This document shows, one piece after another, positions 23,175 to 33,277 of a DNA stretch of 64,000 nt. Within the stretch, counting starts at the first letter, position 1. Every line of letters starts with the position of its first letter. This DNA is from Bacteroidales bacterium (GTDB lineage: Bacteria > Bacteroidota > Bacteroidia > Bacteroidales > F082): contig JAUXMV010000045.1 in the NCBI GenBank assembly GCA_030683155.1, forward strand, positions 1 to 64,000. The letters run 5' to 3'. The position numbers and the translations under genes were made by a program. The notes under the pieces were generated by a model. The model did not search any database. It saw nothing but the letters and a program-made list of their open reading frames with translations, and had not been told where the DNA came from.

Positions 23175-24416
23175 TTAAAGCAACCATTTTGGATAACAAA
23201 TAAAATGTCTTGTCACTGGTTGTGAAAGCACTGAAATGTTCAGTTGGTCAGAGGCTTCCGAAATATCACGCAGACTTCCATCGCGAAACAGAATATTTAT
23301 GCGCGGTTGAAGTGGATGATAAGCATGGTTTGAAGTGGCTTCTTCAATAAAAAGCAGTTCGGCCTCCAAGGGTTCTAACTTCAATTGACTTGCAATTCGG
23401 GCTTTAAGTTTATTTGTCAGCTTCGGGTCAAAAGCTTCATTAGACAGCTCAACTTTAAAAAGTCGTCTGTTGACGATGCTTCCGCTAAGCAGCGATAGTA
23501 TTTTATCAGGATAATGTTGCCACATCTTTAGCGATGTGAAAACATCAAAATCGTCAAGTTGTGTAAACATTTCCATTGCCAGCGTGCCGGTAACAAAATC
23601 ATTGGATGAAGGATCATTTTTTAGAAAATATGAAAGGGCTGGTGTAGCCGGAAGTTCATGACCGGCGGCACTTAGCTGCTTTGCGCGTTTAAGAACACCC
23701 GTCAACATATATTCGGCTGAAAGCACGGTTTTGTGCAAATAAACCTGCCAATACATCAAACGGCGGGCAACCAGAAAGTTCTCCACCGAATAAATTCCCT
23801 TTGCTTCAATCACGAGGTTGTCATCGGCCACATCAAGCATAGTCAGCAATCTGTCGGCATTGATGGTTCCTTCGGCAACGCCGGTGAAAAAGCTATCGCG
23901 TTTGAGGTAATCCATTCTATCCATATCAAGCTGACTTGAAACCAGTTGACAAAGAAATTTTCTATGATAACTTCCTTCAAAAATTTGGATAGCTTTTTCC
24001 AGTTGATTGTTAAAATCTTTATTTAGCAATCGCATGATGTGCGAAGAAAGTTGTTCGTGTGTCATGCTTTGTACGATGGTTTTCTCCAAAGTATGGGAAT
24101 AAGGTCCATGGCCGATGTCGTGCAGTAATATGGCAAGCGATGCCGCCTGTGCCTCTTCTTCTGGAATTTGCTGACCTTTCGACCTCAGAACGGCAATAGC
24201 CTGCTGCATCAGATGCATTGCGCCAAGGCTATGATGAAAGCGTGTGTGCAGTGCGCCTGCATAAACGAGATGTGTGAGCCCGAGCTGTTTTATCCTTCTT
24301 AATCGCTGAAAATAAGCATGTTCTATCAAATCAAAGTGAAGTGAATCTGGGATGGAGATAAAGCCATAAACCGGATCGTTGAAGATTTTTTTTCTGTTTG
24401 AAGCCTGAGTGGACAT
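23175..24416 (-). CDS. HD-domain phosphohydrolase (dGTPase-like)
   Basis: A 413-aa HD-superfamily protein of the COG1078 type. Metal ligands are in RFHHSLG, LLHDIGHGPYSH (His-Asp pair) and the later SSQLDMDRMDYLKRD. Homologues hydrolyse (d)NTPs or related phosphoesters. The N-terminal KIFNDPVYGFISIP is characteristic of this branch. It is a single gene, divergent from porX, with a probable -7 box at 24487-24494. Confidence 0.92.
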   Translation of the reverse strand: MSTQASNRKKIFNDPVYGFISIPDSLHFDLIEHAYFQRLRRIKQLGLTHLVYAGALHTRFHHSLGAMHLMQQAIAVLRSKGQQIPEEEAQAASLAILLHDIGHGPYSHTLEKTIVQSMTHEQLSSHIMRLLNKDFNNQLEKAIQIFEGSYHRKFLCQLVSSQLDMDRMDYLKRDSFFTGVAEGTINADRLLTMLDVADDNLVIEAKGIYSVENFLVARRLMYWQVYLHKTVLSAEYMLTGVLKRAKQLSAAGHELPATPALSYFLKNDPSSNDFVTGTLAMEMFTQLDDFDVFTSLKMWQHYPDKILSLLSGSIVNRRLFKVELSNEAFDPKLTNKLKARIASQLKLEPLEAELLFIEEATSNHAYHPLQPRINILFRDGSLRDISEASDQLNISVLSQPVTRHFICYPKWLL

Positions 24417-24486
24417 AAAAATGCTTAATTTTGTGTAGATGGCTTGATTGTTGACAATAAATCGACGAAAAAGACATTATTAAGTG

Positions 24487-24494
24487 CAAATGTA
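24487..24494 (-). promoter_or_regulatory. -7 box of the HD phosphohydrolase gene
   Basis: TACATTTG on the minus strand, about 70 nt upstream of the ATG, within the intergenic region shared with porX. Confidence 0.4.
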
Positions 24495-24547
24495 AAACAT
24501 ATCAATGATACACATCTACCCTTAACAACAATCTGAAAATTAATTAA

Positions 24548-26104
24548 ATGGAAAAAGTCAGAATTCTCTGGGCCGATGATGAAATTGATATGCTCAAGCC
24601 CCATATCATCTTTCTTGAACACAAAGGTTACGAAGTTGAAACAACCACCAATGGCGATGAGGCCCTTGATTTGTTGAGGTCTAAGCCTTTTGATATCATC
24701 TTTTTGGATGAAAATATGCCAGGCCTTTCAGGTATTGAAACGCTTGAGCAAATGAAAAAAGAGTATCCCAACCTGCCTGTGGTAATGATTACCAAAAGTG
24801 AAGAAGAATCCATCATGGAGGATGCCATAGGCAGCAAAATTGCCGATTATCTTATCAAACCTGTCAAGCCCAATCAGATATTGCTTTCACTTAAACGCAA
24901 TCTGGAAAATCGCAAACTCGTTAGCGAGAAAGCAACGATGAGCTATCAGCAGGATTTCAGAAACATTGGCATGGAGCTCAGCAATCAGCTGAATCATCAG
25001 GAATGGATAGATGTGTATAAAAAGCTGGTTAGATGGGAACTAGAGTTGGAACAGTCCAAAGACGATGGCATAATGCAAGTTTTGCGAATGCAGCAGGATG
25101 AGGCTAACACTGTATTTTCGAGATATATTGAAAGAAATTATGTCGATTGGTTAAACAGCAGATCGGACGACAAGCCCGTTTTATCGCATACTTTGTTGCG
25201 CGATAAAGTATTGCCGCATGTCGAGGCTTCAGAGAAACCTGTTTTTTTATTACTCATTGATAATTTGCGTTACGATCAGTGGAAATCTATTCAGCCACTT
25301 ATTGAGGAATTTTTCCGTGTTGAAAACGATGAACTCTATTACAGCATTCTACCTACCACAACACAGTATGCGCGCAATGCACTTTTTGCCGGGCTCATGC
25401 CATCAGAAATTCGCAGGAAATACCCTAAATACTGGACTGATGAAGAAGATGAAGGAACCAAAAATCAATTTGAATCGGAACTTTTAGGTGAGCAGTTAAG
25501 GCGATATGGAAAAGATATAAGATTCTCATATAACAAGATATTGAATCTCAATGCTGGAAAAAAACTGGCTGAAACTATGTCGAATCTCATGGTGAACAAA
25601 CTCAATGTGATTGTTTACAATTTCGTTGATATGCTTTCACATGCCCGCACGGATATGGAAATGATCCGCGAGCTGGCAGAAGATGAAGCGGCCTACCGTT
25701 CACTGATGCTTTCGTGGTTCAGACATTCATCGCTTTTTGATATTATGCGTTTTATTGCCTACAAAAAATGCGATATGATTATCACAACCGACCACGGTTC
25801 TGTTTATGTCAAAGACCCTGTAAAGATTTTGGGAGACCGCACTGTGAACACAAATCTTCGCTATAAATATGGCAAAAGTCTCAAGTACAATGCAAAAGAA
25901 GTGTTTGAGGTGAAAGATCCGGAAGAAATTTTCCTACCAAGGATCAACGTTAGTACAGCTTATGTTTTTGCAAGAGCCAACGACTTTTTTGCCTATCCGA
26001 ATAACTACAACTATTATGTTAACTACTACCGAAATACTTTCCAGCATGGCGGAATCTCAATGCAGGAAATGCTTGTGCCGGTGATTTATCTGAAATCTAA
26101 ATGA
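24548..26104 (+). CDS. porX: PorX: response regulator with PglZ alkaline-phosphatase-like domain
   Basis: Regulator of the type IX secretion system. The N-terminal receiver domain has DDE acid residues (10-12), phospho-acceptor Asp54, Thr82 and Lys104. A helical linker leads to the PglZ domain from about residue 225, with LLIDNLRYD, PTTTQYAR (Thr271 region) and TTDHGS forming the metal/phosphoesterase centre. PorX dimerises on phosphorylation and works with the kinase PorY; the PglZ domain hydrolyses nucleotide or oligonucleotide phosphodiesters. Length 518 aa is canonical. Its stop overlaps the tsaE start (ATGA). It implies that the organism has a type IX system elsewhere. Confidence 0.95.
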   Translation: MEKVRILWADDEIDMLKPHIIFLEHKGYEVETTTNGDEALDLLRSKPFDIIFLDENMPGLSGIETLEQMKKEYPNLPVVMITKSEEESIMEDAIGSKIADYLIKPVKPNQILLSLKRNLENRKLVSEKATMSYQQDFRNIGMELSNQLNHQEWIDVYKKLVRWELELEQSKDDGIMQVLRMQQDEANTVFSRYIERNYVDWLNSRSDDKPVLSHTLLRDKVLPHVEASEKPVFLLLIDNLRYDQWKSIQPLIEEFFRVENDELYYSILPTTTQYARNALFAGLMPSEIRRKYPKYWTDEEDEGTKNQFESELLGEQLRRYGKDIRFSYNKILNLNAGKKLAETMSNLMVNKLNVIVYNFVDMLSHARTDMEMIRELAEDEAAYRSLMLSWFRHSSLFDIMRFIAYKKCDMIITTDHGSVYVKDPVKILGDRTVNTNLRYKYGKSLKYNAKEVFEVKDPEEIFLPRINVSTAYVFARANDFFAYPNNYNYYVNYYRNTFQHGGISMQEMLVPVIYLKSK

Positions 26105-26538
26105 AAATAGTTTTTGAAGTTGCTCGTTTGGATCAACTTGACAAAGTTGCAAAAACATTGGCTGCTGTTGCTGCAGAAGCCAATGTTTTTGCTTTTTATG
26201 GCCCTATGGGTGCCGGAAAAACTACCCTGATAAAACAATTTTGCAGAAGGTTAGACGTAACCGACGAAGTAAACAGCCCTACATTTTCGATCGTAAATGA
26301 ATACCTGACTACAAAAGATGAATCAGTTTATCATTTCGATTTTTATCGCATAAACAAACTCGAAGAGGCCTACGATATAGGCTACGAAAACTATTTTTAC
26401 AGTCAATGGCTTTGTTTGATTGAATGGCCAGAGAAAATTGAGCAACTTTTACCTGAAAAATACGTAAAAGTTCAAATTACGGTAGAACCTGATTCAGAAA
26501 TACGTACAATCGACATTGAGGTGATCGGAGCAAACTGA
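26101..26538 (+). CDS. tsaE: TsaE, tRNA threonylcarbamoyladenosine biosynthesis ATPase
   Basis: P-loop ATPase needed for t6A37 modification of ANN-decoding tRNAs, acting with TsaB and TsaD. Walker A GPMGAGKT (34-41), SPTFSIVNEY and YHFDFYRI are family signatures; 145 aa is normal. ATGA overlap with porX shows translational coupling, and the alanine dehydrogenase gene follows 5 nt later. Confidence 0.95.
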   Translation: MKIVFEVARLDQLDKVAKTLAAVAAEANVFAFYGPMGAGKTTLIKQFCRRLDVTDEVNSPTFSIVNEYLTTKDESVYHFDFYRINKLEEAYDIGYENYFYSQWLCLIEWPEKIEQLLPEKYVKVQITVEPDSEIRTIDIEVIGAN

Positions 26539-26543
26539 ACAAA

Positions 26544-27770
26544 ATGAATATGAGCGAAGGAAAACCAAAAATTAGCTTTTCGACTACTCCAGGATTACTT
26601 CCAAAAGAGGAAATGCTCGAAACTTCCATCAGATCTTCAAAAATGACTGTTGGCATACCAAGAGAAATATCGGCCAACGAAAGTAGAATCGGCCTGATAC
26701 CTGAGGCGGTGAAATTGCTTGTAAACAATGGCCATCGCATACTTTTTGAGGAAAGGGCAGGGGAGAAGGCGCATTTTTCTGATCATGAATACGCTGAAGC
26801 CGGAGCTGAAATTAAACACGACCGCGAAAGTGTGTTTGGAGCAGATGTCGTTATTAAAATAGCACCGCCGATAAGGGAAGAAATTGACATGCTCGAAAAG
26901 AGAAAGTGCATAATGTCGGTGCTTCAACTTCCGACCCGCACAAAAGATTATATTCAGCATTTAATGGCTAAAAAGATTAACGCCATTGCTTTTGAGCATA
27001 TTCAGGACAAGACAGGCGCACTGCCACTTGTGCGTTCAATGAGTGAAATTATTGGCAATGCCACGATGCTTATTGCAGCAGAATATTTGTGCCATCCTCA
27101 GTATGGAAAAGGCATTATGCTGGGAGGCTTTCCCGGTGTGGCGCCGGTGGAGGTTGTGATCATTGGTTCAGGCACAGTTGCAGAATATGCCTCCCGCGTT
27201 GCTTTGGGTATGGGGGCTTTTGTGAAGGTTTTTGATAACTCAATGTATAAGCTTCGCTCGCTGCAAAATAATGTAGGCACAAGGCTTTACACTTCAATCA
27301 TGCACCCGCATCTAATTGGCAAAGCGCTTGAAACAGCTGATGTTGTAATTGCTGCAAAGCATTCTCCAACAGGTGTTTCGCCATGTTTTATCCCAGAAGA
27401 CATGGTTAGAAAAATGAAAGCAGGTTCTGTAATTATCGATGTAAGCATCGATCAGGGTGGCTGTTTTGAAACATCGCGACCCACAAATCACCAAAATCCG
27501 GTTTACCAGGTTCATGGCGTAACCCACTATTGTGTTCCAAATATTGCCTCAAAAGTACCGCAGACAGCCTCAACTTCTTTCAGTAATTTCTTTACTCCTT
27601 TGCTGATTGAAATTGCTGAAAGCGGTGGTGTTGACAATGCCTTAAAGATCAACAGGTCATTTTCGCGTGGCGCCTATATTTTTAATGGCGTACTTACAAA
27701 TCAGCAAATCAGCAAGTTATACGATATTCCTTTTCAACACCTTGATTTGTTATTGGCTGCTTTTTATTAG
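26544..27770 (+). CDS. ald: Alanine dehydrogenase
   Basis: NAD-dependent enzyme interconverting alanine and pyruvate plus ammonia. After a 30-residue extension typical of Bacteroidota homologues, VGIPREISANESRIGL begins the conserved N-terminal domain. KIAPP and the Rossmann motif VIIGSGTVAEYAS follow, and the C-terminal INRSFSRGAYIFNG supports the annotation. It could belong to the related NAD(P) transhydrogenase alpha branch, but the length (408 aa) and motifs favour Ald. Last gene of porX-tsaE-ald. Confidence 0.85.
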   Translation: MNMSEGKPKISFSTTPGLLPKEEMLETSIRSSKMTVGIPREISANESRIGLIPEAVKLLVNNGHRILFEERAGEKAHFSDHEYAEAGAEIKHDRESVFGADVVIKIAPPIREEIDMLEKRKCIMSVLQLPTRTKDYIQHLMAKKINAIAFEHIQDKTGALPLVRSMSEIIGNATMLIAAEYLCHPQYGKGIMLGGFPGVAPVEVVIIGSGTVAEYASRVALGMGAFVKVFDNSMYKLRSLQNNVGTRLYTSIMHPHLIGKALETADVVIAAKHSPTGVSPCFIPEDMVRKMKAGSVIIDVSIDQGGCFETSRPTNHQNPVYQVHGVTHYCVPNIASKVPQTASTSFSNFFTPLLIEIAESGGVDNALKINRSFSRGAYIFNGVLTNQQISKLYDIPFQHLDLLLAAFY

Positions 27771-27853
27771 AAGCGACAAAATAAAAACCCGCTTTCTATT
27801 TCAGGCTGAATTATTCAACAACCTAAAAACTCCTTTGACTTTATCGAAGCCTT

Positions 27854-28840
27854 TTACTCCTGAAGAATATTTCCTACAAACTTTTTGATATCATAAGGTT
27901 GGTTAAAAACTTTATAAAGCTCAGTCATCAACGGATAATTTTTTTCAGGCTGACAGCATTCTGATAAAAGTTGGTAGAAAACATTAACTGCAATGCGTCC
28001 TTCAAGCACCACTTTATCGGAAATGCCTTGCGTGAAAAAGCCTTTTCCGATGAGCAAACCTAAGGTACGGTTGCGACTCAGGTCGTTCAATGCAGTAAGC
28101 GAAAAATCGCCAAAACCGCAATAGTTGAAAATCGTTTCTTCCCTGCCACCAAAATGTTTAATCAGGCTGCGCATTTCATTGATTGACTTTGAAAGCACCA
28201 GCGAACGAAGGTTGGGTGAATCGAAGTTTGCATCAACGATACCTATAATAATAGCGTAAATATTTTTTAGAATGCTTGCGTATTCAACACCCTTTACATC
28301 GGTACTGAAATCAAGGTAGATAGAGGTGTGGTCGAATAATTCCCTGAAGAATGGAAAACAACGGTCATCTTCAGAGGCGATTGTGAATGCTGTTGGCTGT
28401 CTGTTGATGATTTCACGAGCAAAGGAAGGGCCTTTCATTGCGGCAACAGTGTTTGGGATCACACTTTTTATGGCATCAGGAATGAGTTGACTTTCGTTGC
28501 CAAAACCTTTGGCGAGGTTTACAATAAGTGTGTCTGCATTGATAAAATCGCGGTTGGTTTTAAGGTATTCAACCACGGCTACTGATGGCAAAGCAAGAAA
28601 TATTATGTCAGCTTCCTTGAGTAAATTTTTGTCATTACTTGCTTTAAGCAGCGGATGTAGTTGAAAATTAGGAAAATAACTACTGTTTACATGATGAATG
28701 TTCACGGCCTCTATAACATCCTGTTCAATGGAAAGAAGGCAAACTTTGTTGTCTTCATCAGAGGCCAGAATATTACCCAAAGAAGTTGCGATAGCGCCAC
28801 TTCCAATGAAAGTAACTGATATTTGATTTTTGAGCTTCAT
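27854..28840 (-). CDS. gpsA: Glycerol-3-phosphate dehydrogenase [NAD(P)+]
   Basis: Makes sn-glycerol 3-phosphate from dihydroxyacetone phosphate for phospholipids. The NAD motif GSGAIATSL replaces the usual GAGAWGT. Catalytic lysines lie in NLAKGF and LKNIYAI, and substrate-binding residues in GFGDFSL...SRNRTLG. Length 328 aa fits. The unusual nucleotide loop marks a divergent Bacteroidota branch, but the core is intact. Convergent with ald, divergent from the flippase gene. Confidence 0.9.
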   Translation of the reverse strand: MKLKNQISVTFIGSGAIATSLGNILASDEDNKVCLLSIEQDVIEAVNIHHVNSSYFPNFQLHPLLKASNDKNLLKEADIIFLALPSVAVVEYLKTNRDFINADTLIVNLAKGFGNESQLIPDAIKSVIPNTVAAMKGPSFAREIINRQPTAFTIASEDDRCFPFFRELFDHTSIYLDFSTDVKGVEYASILKNIYAIIIGIVDANFDSPNLRSLVLSKSINEMRSLIKHFGGREETIFNYCGFGDFSLTALNDLSRNRTLGLLIGKGFFTQGISDKVVLEGRIAVNVFYQLLSECCQPEKNYPLMTELYKVFNQPYDIKKFVGNILQE

Positions 28841-29005
28841 TTTTTTGTTTTCCTAAATTCTAAACAATGAAGGTGCGAAAATAAGCTTTTTTGATTGGAT
28901 AGGAATTTGGTTCTTTTAAAGCAACTTTTACTTTTCAAAATTGGCCGGCTGAGAAATTCATCAAACAGCTTAATGCAACTTCCATGATTATAAGCTTTAA
29001 GTCAT

Positions 29006-29013
29006 TACTTTTG
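29006..29013 (+). promoter_or_regulatory. -7 box of the flippase gene
   Basis: TACTTTTG about 21 nt before the proposed TTG start. Confidence 0.45.
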
Positions 29014-29033
29014 CAGTCTTCAAAAACGATATT

Positions 29034-30518
29034 TTGGGACAGATTAAAGAGCAAACAATAAAAGGTTCAGTATTTTCCTATTTGGGAGTGCTGCTCGGAT
29101 TTGCTATCTCAGGCTTGCTGCTGCCAAAATTATTCACAACGGGTGAAAACGGTCTGATTAAACTGTTGATCGCCTACTCCAGCATGTTTGCTCAGTTTGC
29201 CACACTTGGATTCACTTATGCTACCGGCAGGTTGTTTTCTTATTTCAGGGATGAAAAGACAAATCATCATGGGTTTTTTGGGCTGACCATGCTCGTGATG
29301 CTTGCAGGTTTTATAATATCTATCATCTCTTTTTATTTTCTAAAAGATTTTATCCTGAACGACAGCAAAGGTAGTTCCGATCTTTTGGCGGATTATATGA
29401 TTTTTCTTGTACCCCTGATTTTTTTCGCCTTGTTGTATCTGATGCTCGACAGCTATTTCAAAATGTTGTTTCAAACAGTAATAGGCACTTTTGTCAGAGA
29501 ATTTCTGCTGCGAATCCTTATTCTTGCCTCAATACTGCTGTTCTTTCTTGAGGTAATTAATTTCAGGGAATTTATCATTGCTTACGTCATTGCAAACAGT
29601 CTTCCGGGATTGATTTTACTTGTTGCAGCGCTCGTTTCCGGAAAAGTGAACTGGAAGCCTGACTTCACTTTTATTGGTCCTGATATGGCACGGTCACTGT
29701 CCAGCATGAGCCTTTATGGCATTATGATTGGATTTTCCGGTATTATGATTCTCAATATCGACAGCATTATGATCAGCAAAATTGTGGGAATAGAAGCAAC
29801 TGGAATTTATGCCATTACATACTTTTTTGGCACTTTAATTATCATACCATCTCGCTCATTACGCAAAATTGCAGGCACTATTTTAGCCGAAGCCTGGCGC
29901 AAAAATGATATGGAAACCATCGCTTCAGTATATCGAAAAAGCAGTATCAATCAGCTTATCATTGGAATTTTGATCTTTATTGGGCTTTGGGGAAATATTC
30001 ACAATGTGTTCGAAATTCTTCCTGCAGTGTATAAGGCAGGCATGTGGGTTATATTCTTTGTAGCGCTGACAAATCTGATTGAGATGACTTCAGGTGTGAG
30101 TGAAATCATGATTCAGACTTCGAAAAATTACCGCTATGGAGCCTTCCTTTTTGGCGTTTTTCTGTTGTTCATTTTAGTCTTCAATTATATATTCATCAAA
30201 AGCATGGGCCTTGTGGGTGCTGCCGTTGCAAACACCTTATCCTATGTCGTTTACAACCTGATGCGTTATGTTTACATATACCGGAATTATGGCATGCAGC
30301 CTTTCAGCGTCAAGCATATTTATGCCGTTTTAGCGGGTATATTTGTTTATGGCATTTCGCTGCTTGTGCCGGTTTTTGGTCATTATATTCTGGATATAGC
30401 CGTAAGAAGCACGCTGATGGTCGTTGTTTTTGGGCTTATCGTTTATAAATTGAATTTATCGGAAGACATCAACCAAAGTGCTGACCAATTGATAAGTCGC
30501 CTTAAGGGAAATCGCTGA
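29034..30518 (+). CDS. Wzx/MATE-type polysaccharide flippase
   Basis: Integral membrane protein of 494 aa with about 12-14 hydrophobic spans and no cleavable signal, of the oligosaccharide flippase/MviN-MATE superfamily. It probably moves lipid-linked glycans across the inner membrane. The open frame begins at TTG (29034; GQIKEQTIKGSVFSYLG follows); no in-frame ATG lies near, and the -7 box is close upstream, so a non-ATG start is likely. The neighbouring FkbM methyltransferase and GT2 genes suggest surface glycan synthesis. Confidence 0.85.
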   Translation: MGQIKEQTIKGSVFSYLGVLLGFAISGLLLPKLFTTGENGLIKLLIAYSSMFAQFATLGFTYATGRLFSYFRDEKTNHHGFFGLTMLVMLAGFIISIISFYFLKDFILNDSKGSSDLLADYMIFLVPLIFFALLYLMLDSYFKMLFQTVIGTFVREFLLRILILASILLFFLEVINFREFIIAYVIANSLPGLILLVAALVSGKVNWKPDFTFIGPDMARSLSSMSLYGIMIGFSGIMILNIDSIMISKIVGIEATGIYAITYFFGTLIIIPSRSLRKIAGTILAEAWRKNDMETIASVYRKSSINQLIIGILIFIGLWGNIHNVFEILPAVYKAGMWVIFFVALTNLIEMTSGVSEIMIQTSKNYRYGAFLFGVFLLFILVFNYIFIKSMGLVGAAVANTLSYVVYNLMRYVYIYRNYGMQPFSVKHIYAVLAGIFVYGISLLVPVFGHYILDIAVRSTLMVVVFGLIVYKLNLSEDINQSADQLISRLKGNR

Positions 30519-30564
30519 CGGCAGTGATTTCACTAAATATTGATGCATTAAAAACCTGATGCAT

Positions 30565-31320
30565 TTAGAGACATTCTTTTCTTATAAATGAAATTTCCTC
30601 GAAGGATTTTGAGGCTGCAAATATTTCATATCCATGCTTTTTGAGGGTTTCCACAGTTTTAACGGATCTTGGTGATTTCATGTCAAAGCATCTGTCGTGA
30701 AACTCAACCAGCAGCTGATCTATTTTTATACCTGAAGCCAGAATAGATTCAATTACTTCATATTCAGCACCTTCAATATCCATTTTAAGCAATTCAACAT
30801 GATTATGGCCGTTTTCTTTTGCAAGTTGTTCAAAAGATTTCATCATCACCTGAATGCTTTTATATTGCTCCTCTGCACCCAATTTGAGAAGGCTTCCTGA
30901 GATGCGTTTAGGGTTTGCAGGAATGTTAAAGCTAACCATACCAGAAGTTTCACTTAATCCGACATCCTGAAAAATAAATTCGTGTGGGAGTTTTTGATTG
31001 CTTATCCAACGAATTGTGCGCGGCGTAGGATCGAATGCAAATACTTTGCAATGATGGATTTTAATTACTTTTAAATCGAAAGAAATATCTTCGCCTATCC
31101 CAAAAGAATACACTATAGATGAGGGCTTTAGAAGTTTGGGATTCAGGAAAAATCCACCATAACTACTTCCATACCATTGATGTGGACAAGTGATTGTTTT
31201 CTCCAAATGGCTTACTTCTTCAGGTTTTATGCTGCGACTTAGCTGGTTTTTTCGTATTGCAGCCTGCAAGTTCAAACGTGTAGCATTTATTTTCGATTTT
31301 AGCCGTTGAAGCATTTTCAT
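30565..31320 (-). CDS. FkbM-family methyltransferase
   Basis: S-adenosylmethionine-dependent methyltransferase (251 aa). SFGIGEDISFD is the SAM-binding loop and KMDIEGAEYEVI the hallmark FkbM motif; VEFHDRC follows. FkbM enzymes O-methylate sugars in glycans, glycolipids or secondary metabolites. With the GT2 gene just upstream (31361-32266, same strand, 40 nt away) it forms a small glycan-modification pair. Confidence 0.9.
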   Translation of the reverse strand: MKMLQRLKSKINATRLNLQAAIRKNQLSRSIKPEEVSHLEKTITCPHQWYGSSYGGFFLNPKLLKPSSIVYSFGIGEDISFDLKVIKIHHCKVFAFDPTPRTIRWISNQKLPHEFIFQDVGLSETSGMVSFNIPANPKRISGSLLKLGAEEQYKSIQVMMKSFEQLAKENGHNHVELLKMDIEGAEYEVIESILASGIKIDQLLVEFHDRCFDMKSPRSVKTVETLKKHGYEIFAASKSFEEISFIRKECL

Positions 31321-31360
31321 AATTTACAGAAGAGGTTTAAAATAAATATGTTATATAAAA

Positions 31361-32266
31361 TCAGCCAAACACATTGAACTTTTTGATGACATAAGAAGAT
31401 CCGTAAAACGAGGTGAGAAAATAGGCAACGTTTTTCCAGCTGAAGCCGGCTTTCACAAAAAAACACCTGGCTTTTTTCATCTTTCCGGAAACATAATAGT
31501 ATCTGCCCATGGTTCCATGAATTTTTTTGTAAGCTTTTTTCACTGCCTTTGGATATGCTGCTTTATATTTTTCGATAACTTTCAGAGCGTATTCAAAGTC
31601 TTTTTTTCTGTAGTTTTCATCCATTGAGAGGTTGGATTGCTCCACATATCTGTTGTATAGTGAAGCGCAGATTTCGGCCGAACTTTGTTTGTAAAACAAA
31701 CGCAGAATCCAGTCGTAATCAAGTGCTCCAAACTCTTCTTCAAACCTTACCGACTTTAATGAATTGCTGTAGATAATACTTCCAAGATAGGTGCTTTGAC
31801 CTTTTGCTGATCTCGAAAGTTTGCTGAGAAAGGTTTCGTTTTCTTCAAAATATTTTACTTCTGAATTAAAGCAGTATCTTTCTTGCTTTTTACCTGTAAC
31901 TAAATCTATTAGCGTGTATCCGGATGAAACCACAGGTACTTTCAAGAGCAAAGGAAGTAAGGTCATAATGCGGTTTGGATGCCATTCATCATCATGATCG
32001 GTGATGCAGATATAGTCGCCGGTTGCTATATCCAGTCCAATATTTCTGCCTTTATTCGGGCCACCTGAATTTTTTTCATTGACCCAATAATTCAGTTTAT
32101 TCTGTTTCAGAATGGCAACTGTATCATCATTTGAACAGTCATCAACTACGATGAGTTCAATTTCAAAATCAATAACTGCAGCTGTTTGTTTTAAAATAGA
32201 ATCAATAGTTTTCTGAAGAAACCGGCCTGAATTATAGGTTGTTAATATGACAGAAACTTTTTTCAT
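31361..32266 (-). CDS. Family 2 glycosyltransferase
   Basis: GT-A fold glycosyltransferase (301 aa from the ATG at 32266; the longer reading uses TTG). SVILTTYNSGRF is the N-terminal motif, VVDDCSNDDT binds nucleotide, and TDHDDEWH holds the DxD metal site. C-terminal basic segments suggest membrane association. It probably adds a sugar to a lipid-linked or surface glycan; donor and acceptor are unknown. Confidence 0.9.
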   Translation of the reverse strand: MKKVSVILTTYNSGRFLQKTIDSILKQTAAVIDFEIELIVVDDCSNDDTVAILKQNKLNYWVNEKNSGGPNKGRNIGLDIATGDYICITDHDDEWHPNRIMTLLPLLLKVPVVSSGYTLIDLVTGKKQERYCFNSEVKYFEENETFLSKLSRSAKGQSTYLGSIIYSNSLKSVRFEEEFGALDYDWILRLFYKQSSAEICASLYNRYVEQSNLSMDENYRKKDFEYALKVIEKYKAAYPKAVKKAYKKIHGTMGRYYYVSGKMKKARCFFVKAGFSWKNVAYFLTSFYGSSYVIKKFNVFG

Positions 32267-32307
32267 TGATGGCAGCAATCTTCTGTTAGATTAAAAATTC
32301 AGATAAG

Positions 32308-33267
32308 CTAAAGTTTTGTATTGACTTTTTTTAGCTGCACGGAAACATCTTTACTTGCCTGCAGTATACTAACATTCAATTCAAATCCTATCAGAAGAAT
32401 CAAAGCGTTGATAAAAAGCCACATAAGAAAAATAATGAGTGTTCCTATTGAGCCGTATAAGGCATTGTACTGAGAAAAATTGGTGATATAATAGTTAAAT
32501 CCTAATGTTCCCAAAGTTAACAAACCAGTTGCCAGTATTGAGCCCGGACTAAAAAACCGATATTTTTTTCTTTTTGCCGGTGCGTAATAGTAAAGAAATG
32601 ATATGCTGAAAAAAGTTAGTGAAAGCGTGATTACCCACTTTAAGACTTCAAGTGTATAGATGGTGATAGTACCTTGAATTAGTCCCCGGTTTACAAACCA
32701 TCCAATAAATGAACCTCCCAATGTCATCACGACGATCGAAATTATTACCATCACAGAAAGTACGATCAAAAGCATCACTGCCATCAACCGTTGCTGAACC
32801 CAGGATTTAACTTCGATATTATGCCATGAGCTGTTAAAACCATCAATGATGGCGCTGATTCCATTGGTGCTGAAAATGAAAGTAAGAATAAAACTTATTG
32901 AAAGTAAGCTTGAATTTTGCTTCATTATGATTTCATAAATGGTTTTTTCCACCATTGCAAAGGTTTCAGGGGGAATGATTTCGGCAAACAAAATGAATAA
33001 TTTCTCCTGAAACTGATCAATCGGAATATAAGGAATCAGGGTGAAGAGGAATAGGATGAAAGGGAAAATTGCAAGAAAAAAGTTGAAAGCTACTGCTGAT
33101 GCCCTGATCGTAACTACACCCTTGAACAACCCATTGAAGAAAAAAACGAGCACATCATAAAGAGGAACGCCATTAAAGCCGGGTATGATAATCAATCGAA
33201 AAAAATCAATTATTCTTTTCCTGATGAAAGCGAATTTTCGAAGACGTTTGTAGGTGAATACTTTCAT
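32308..33267 (-). CDS. YihY/BrkB-family membrane protein
   Basis: A 319-aa polytopic inner-membrane protein with about six spans and the family stretches IRASAVAFNFFLAIFPF and LYGSIGTLIIFLMWL. The family is widespread (former ribonuclease BN annotation is wrong); proposed roles include lipid transport or envelope maintenance. It lies 10 nt after nadC in the DUF4783-nadC-yihY operon. Confidence 0.92.
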   Translation of the reverse strand: MKVFTYKRLRKFAFIRKRIIDFFRLIIIPGFNGVPLYDVLVFFFNGLFKGVVTIRASAVAFNFFLAIFPFILFLFTLIPYIPIDQFQEKLFILFAEIIPPETFAMVEKTIYEIIMKQNSSLLSISFILTFIFSTNGISAIIDGFNSSWHNIEVKSWVQQRLMAVMLLIVLSVMVIISIVVMTLGGSFIGWFVNRGLIQGTITIYTLEVLKWVITLSLTFFSISFLYYYAPAKRKKYRFFSPGSILATGLLTLGTLGFNYYITNFSQYNALYGSIGTLIIFLMWLFINALILLIGFELNVSILQASKDVSVQLKKVNTKL

Positions 33268-33277
33268 TTATTTACCT

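Noticed and set aside
30538-30570. ATGCAT repeats after the flippase gene as terminator
   Set aside because: Short stem and no T-run.
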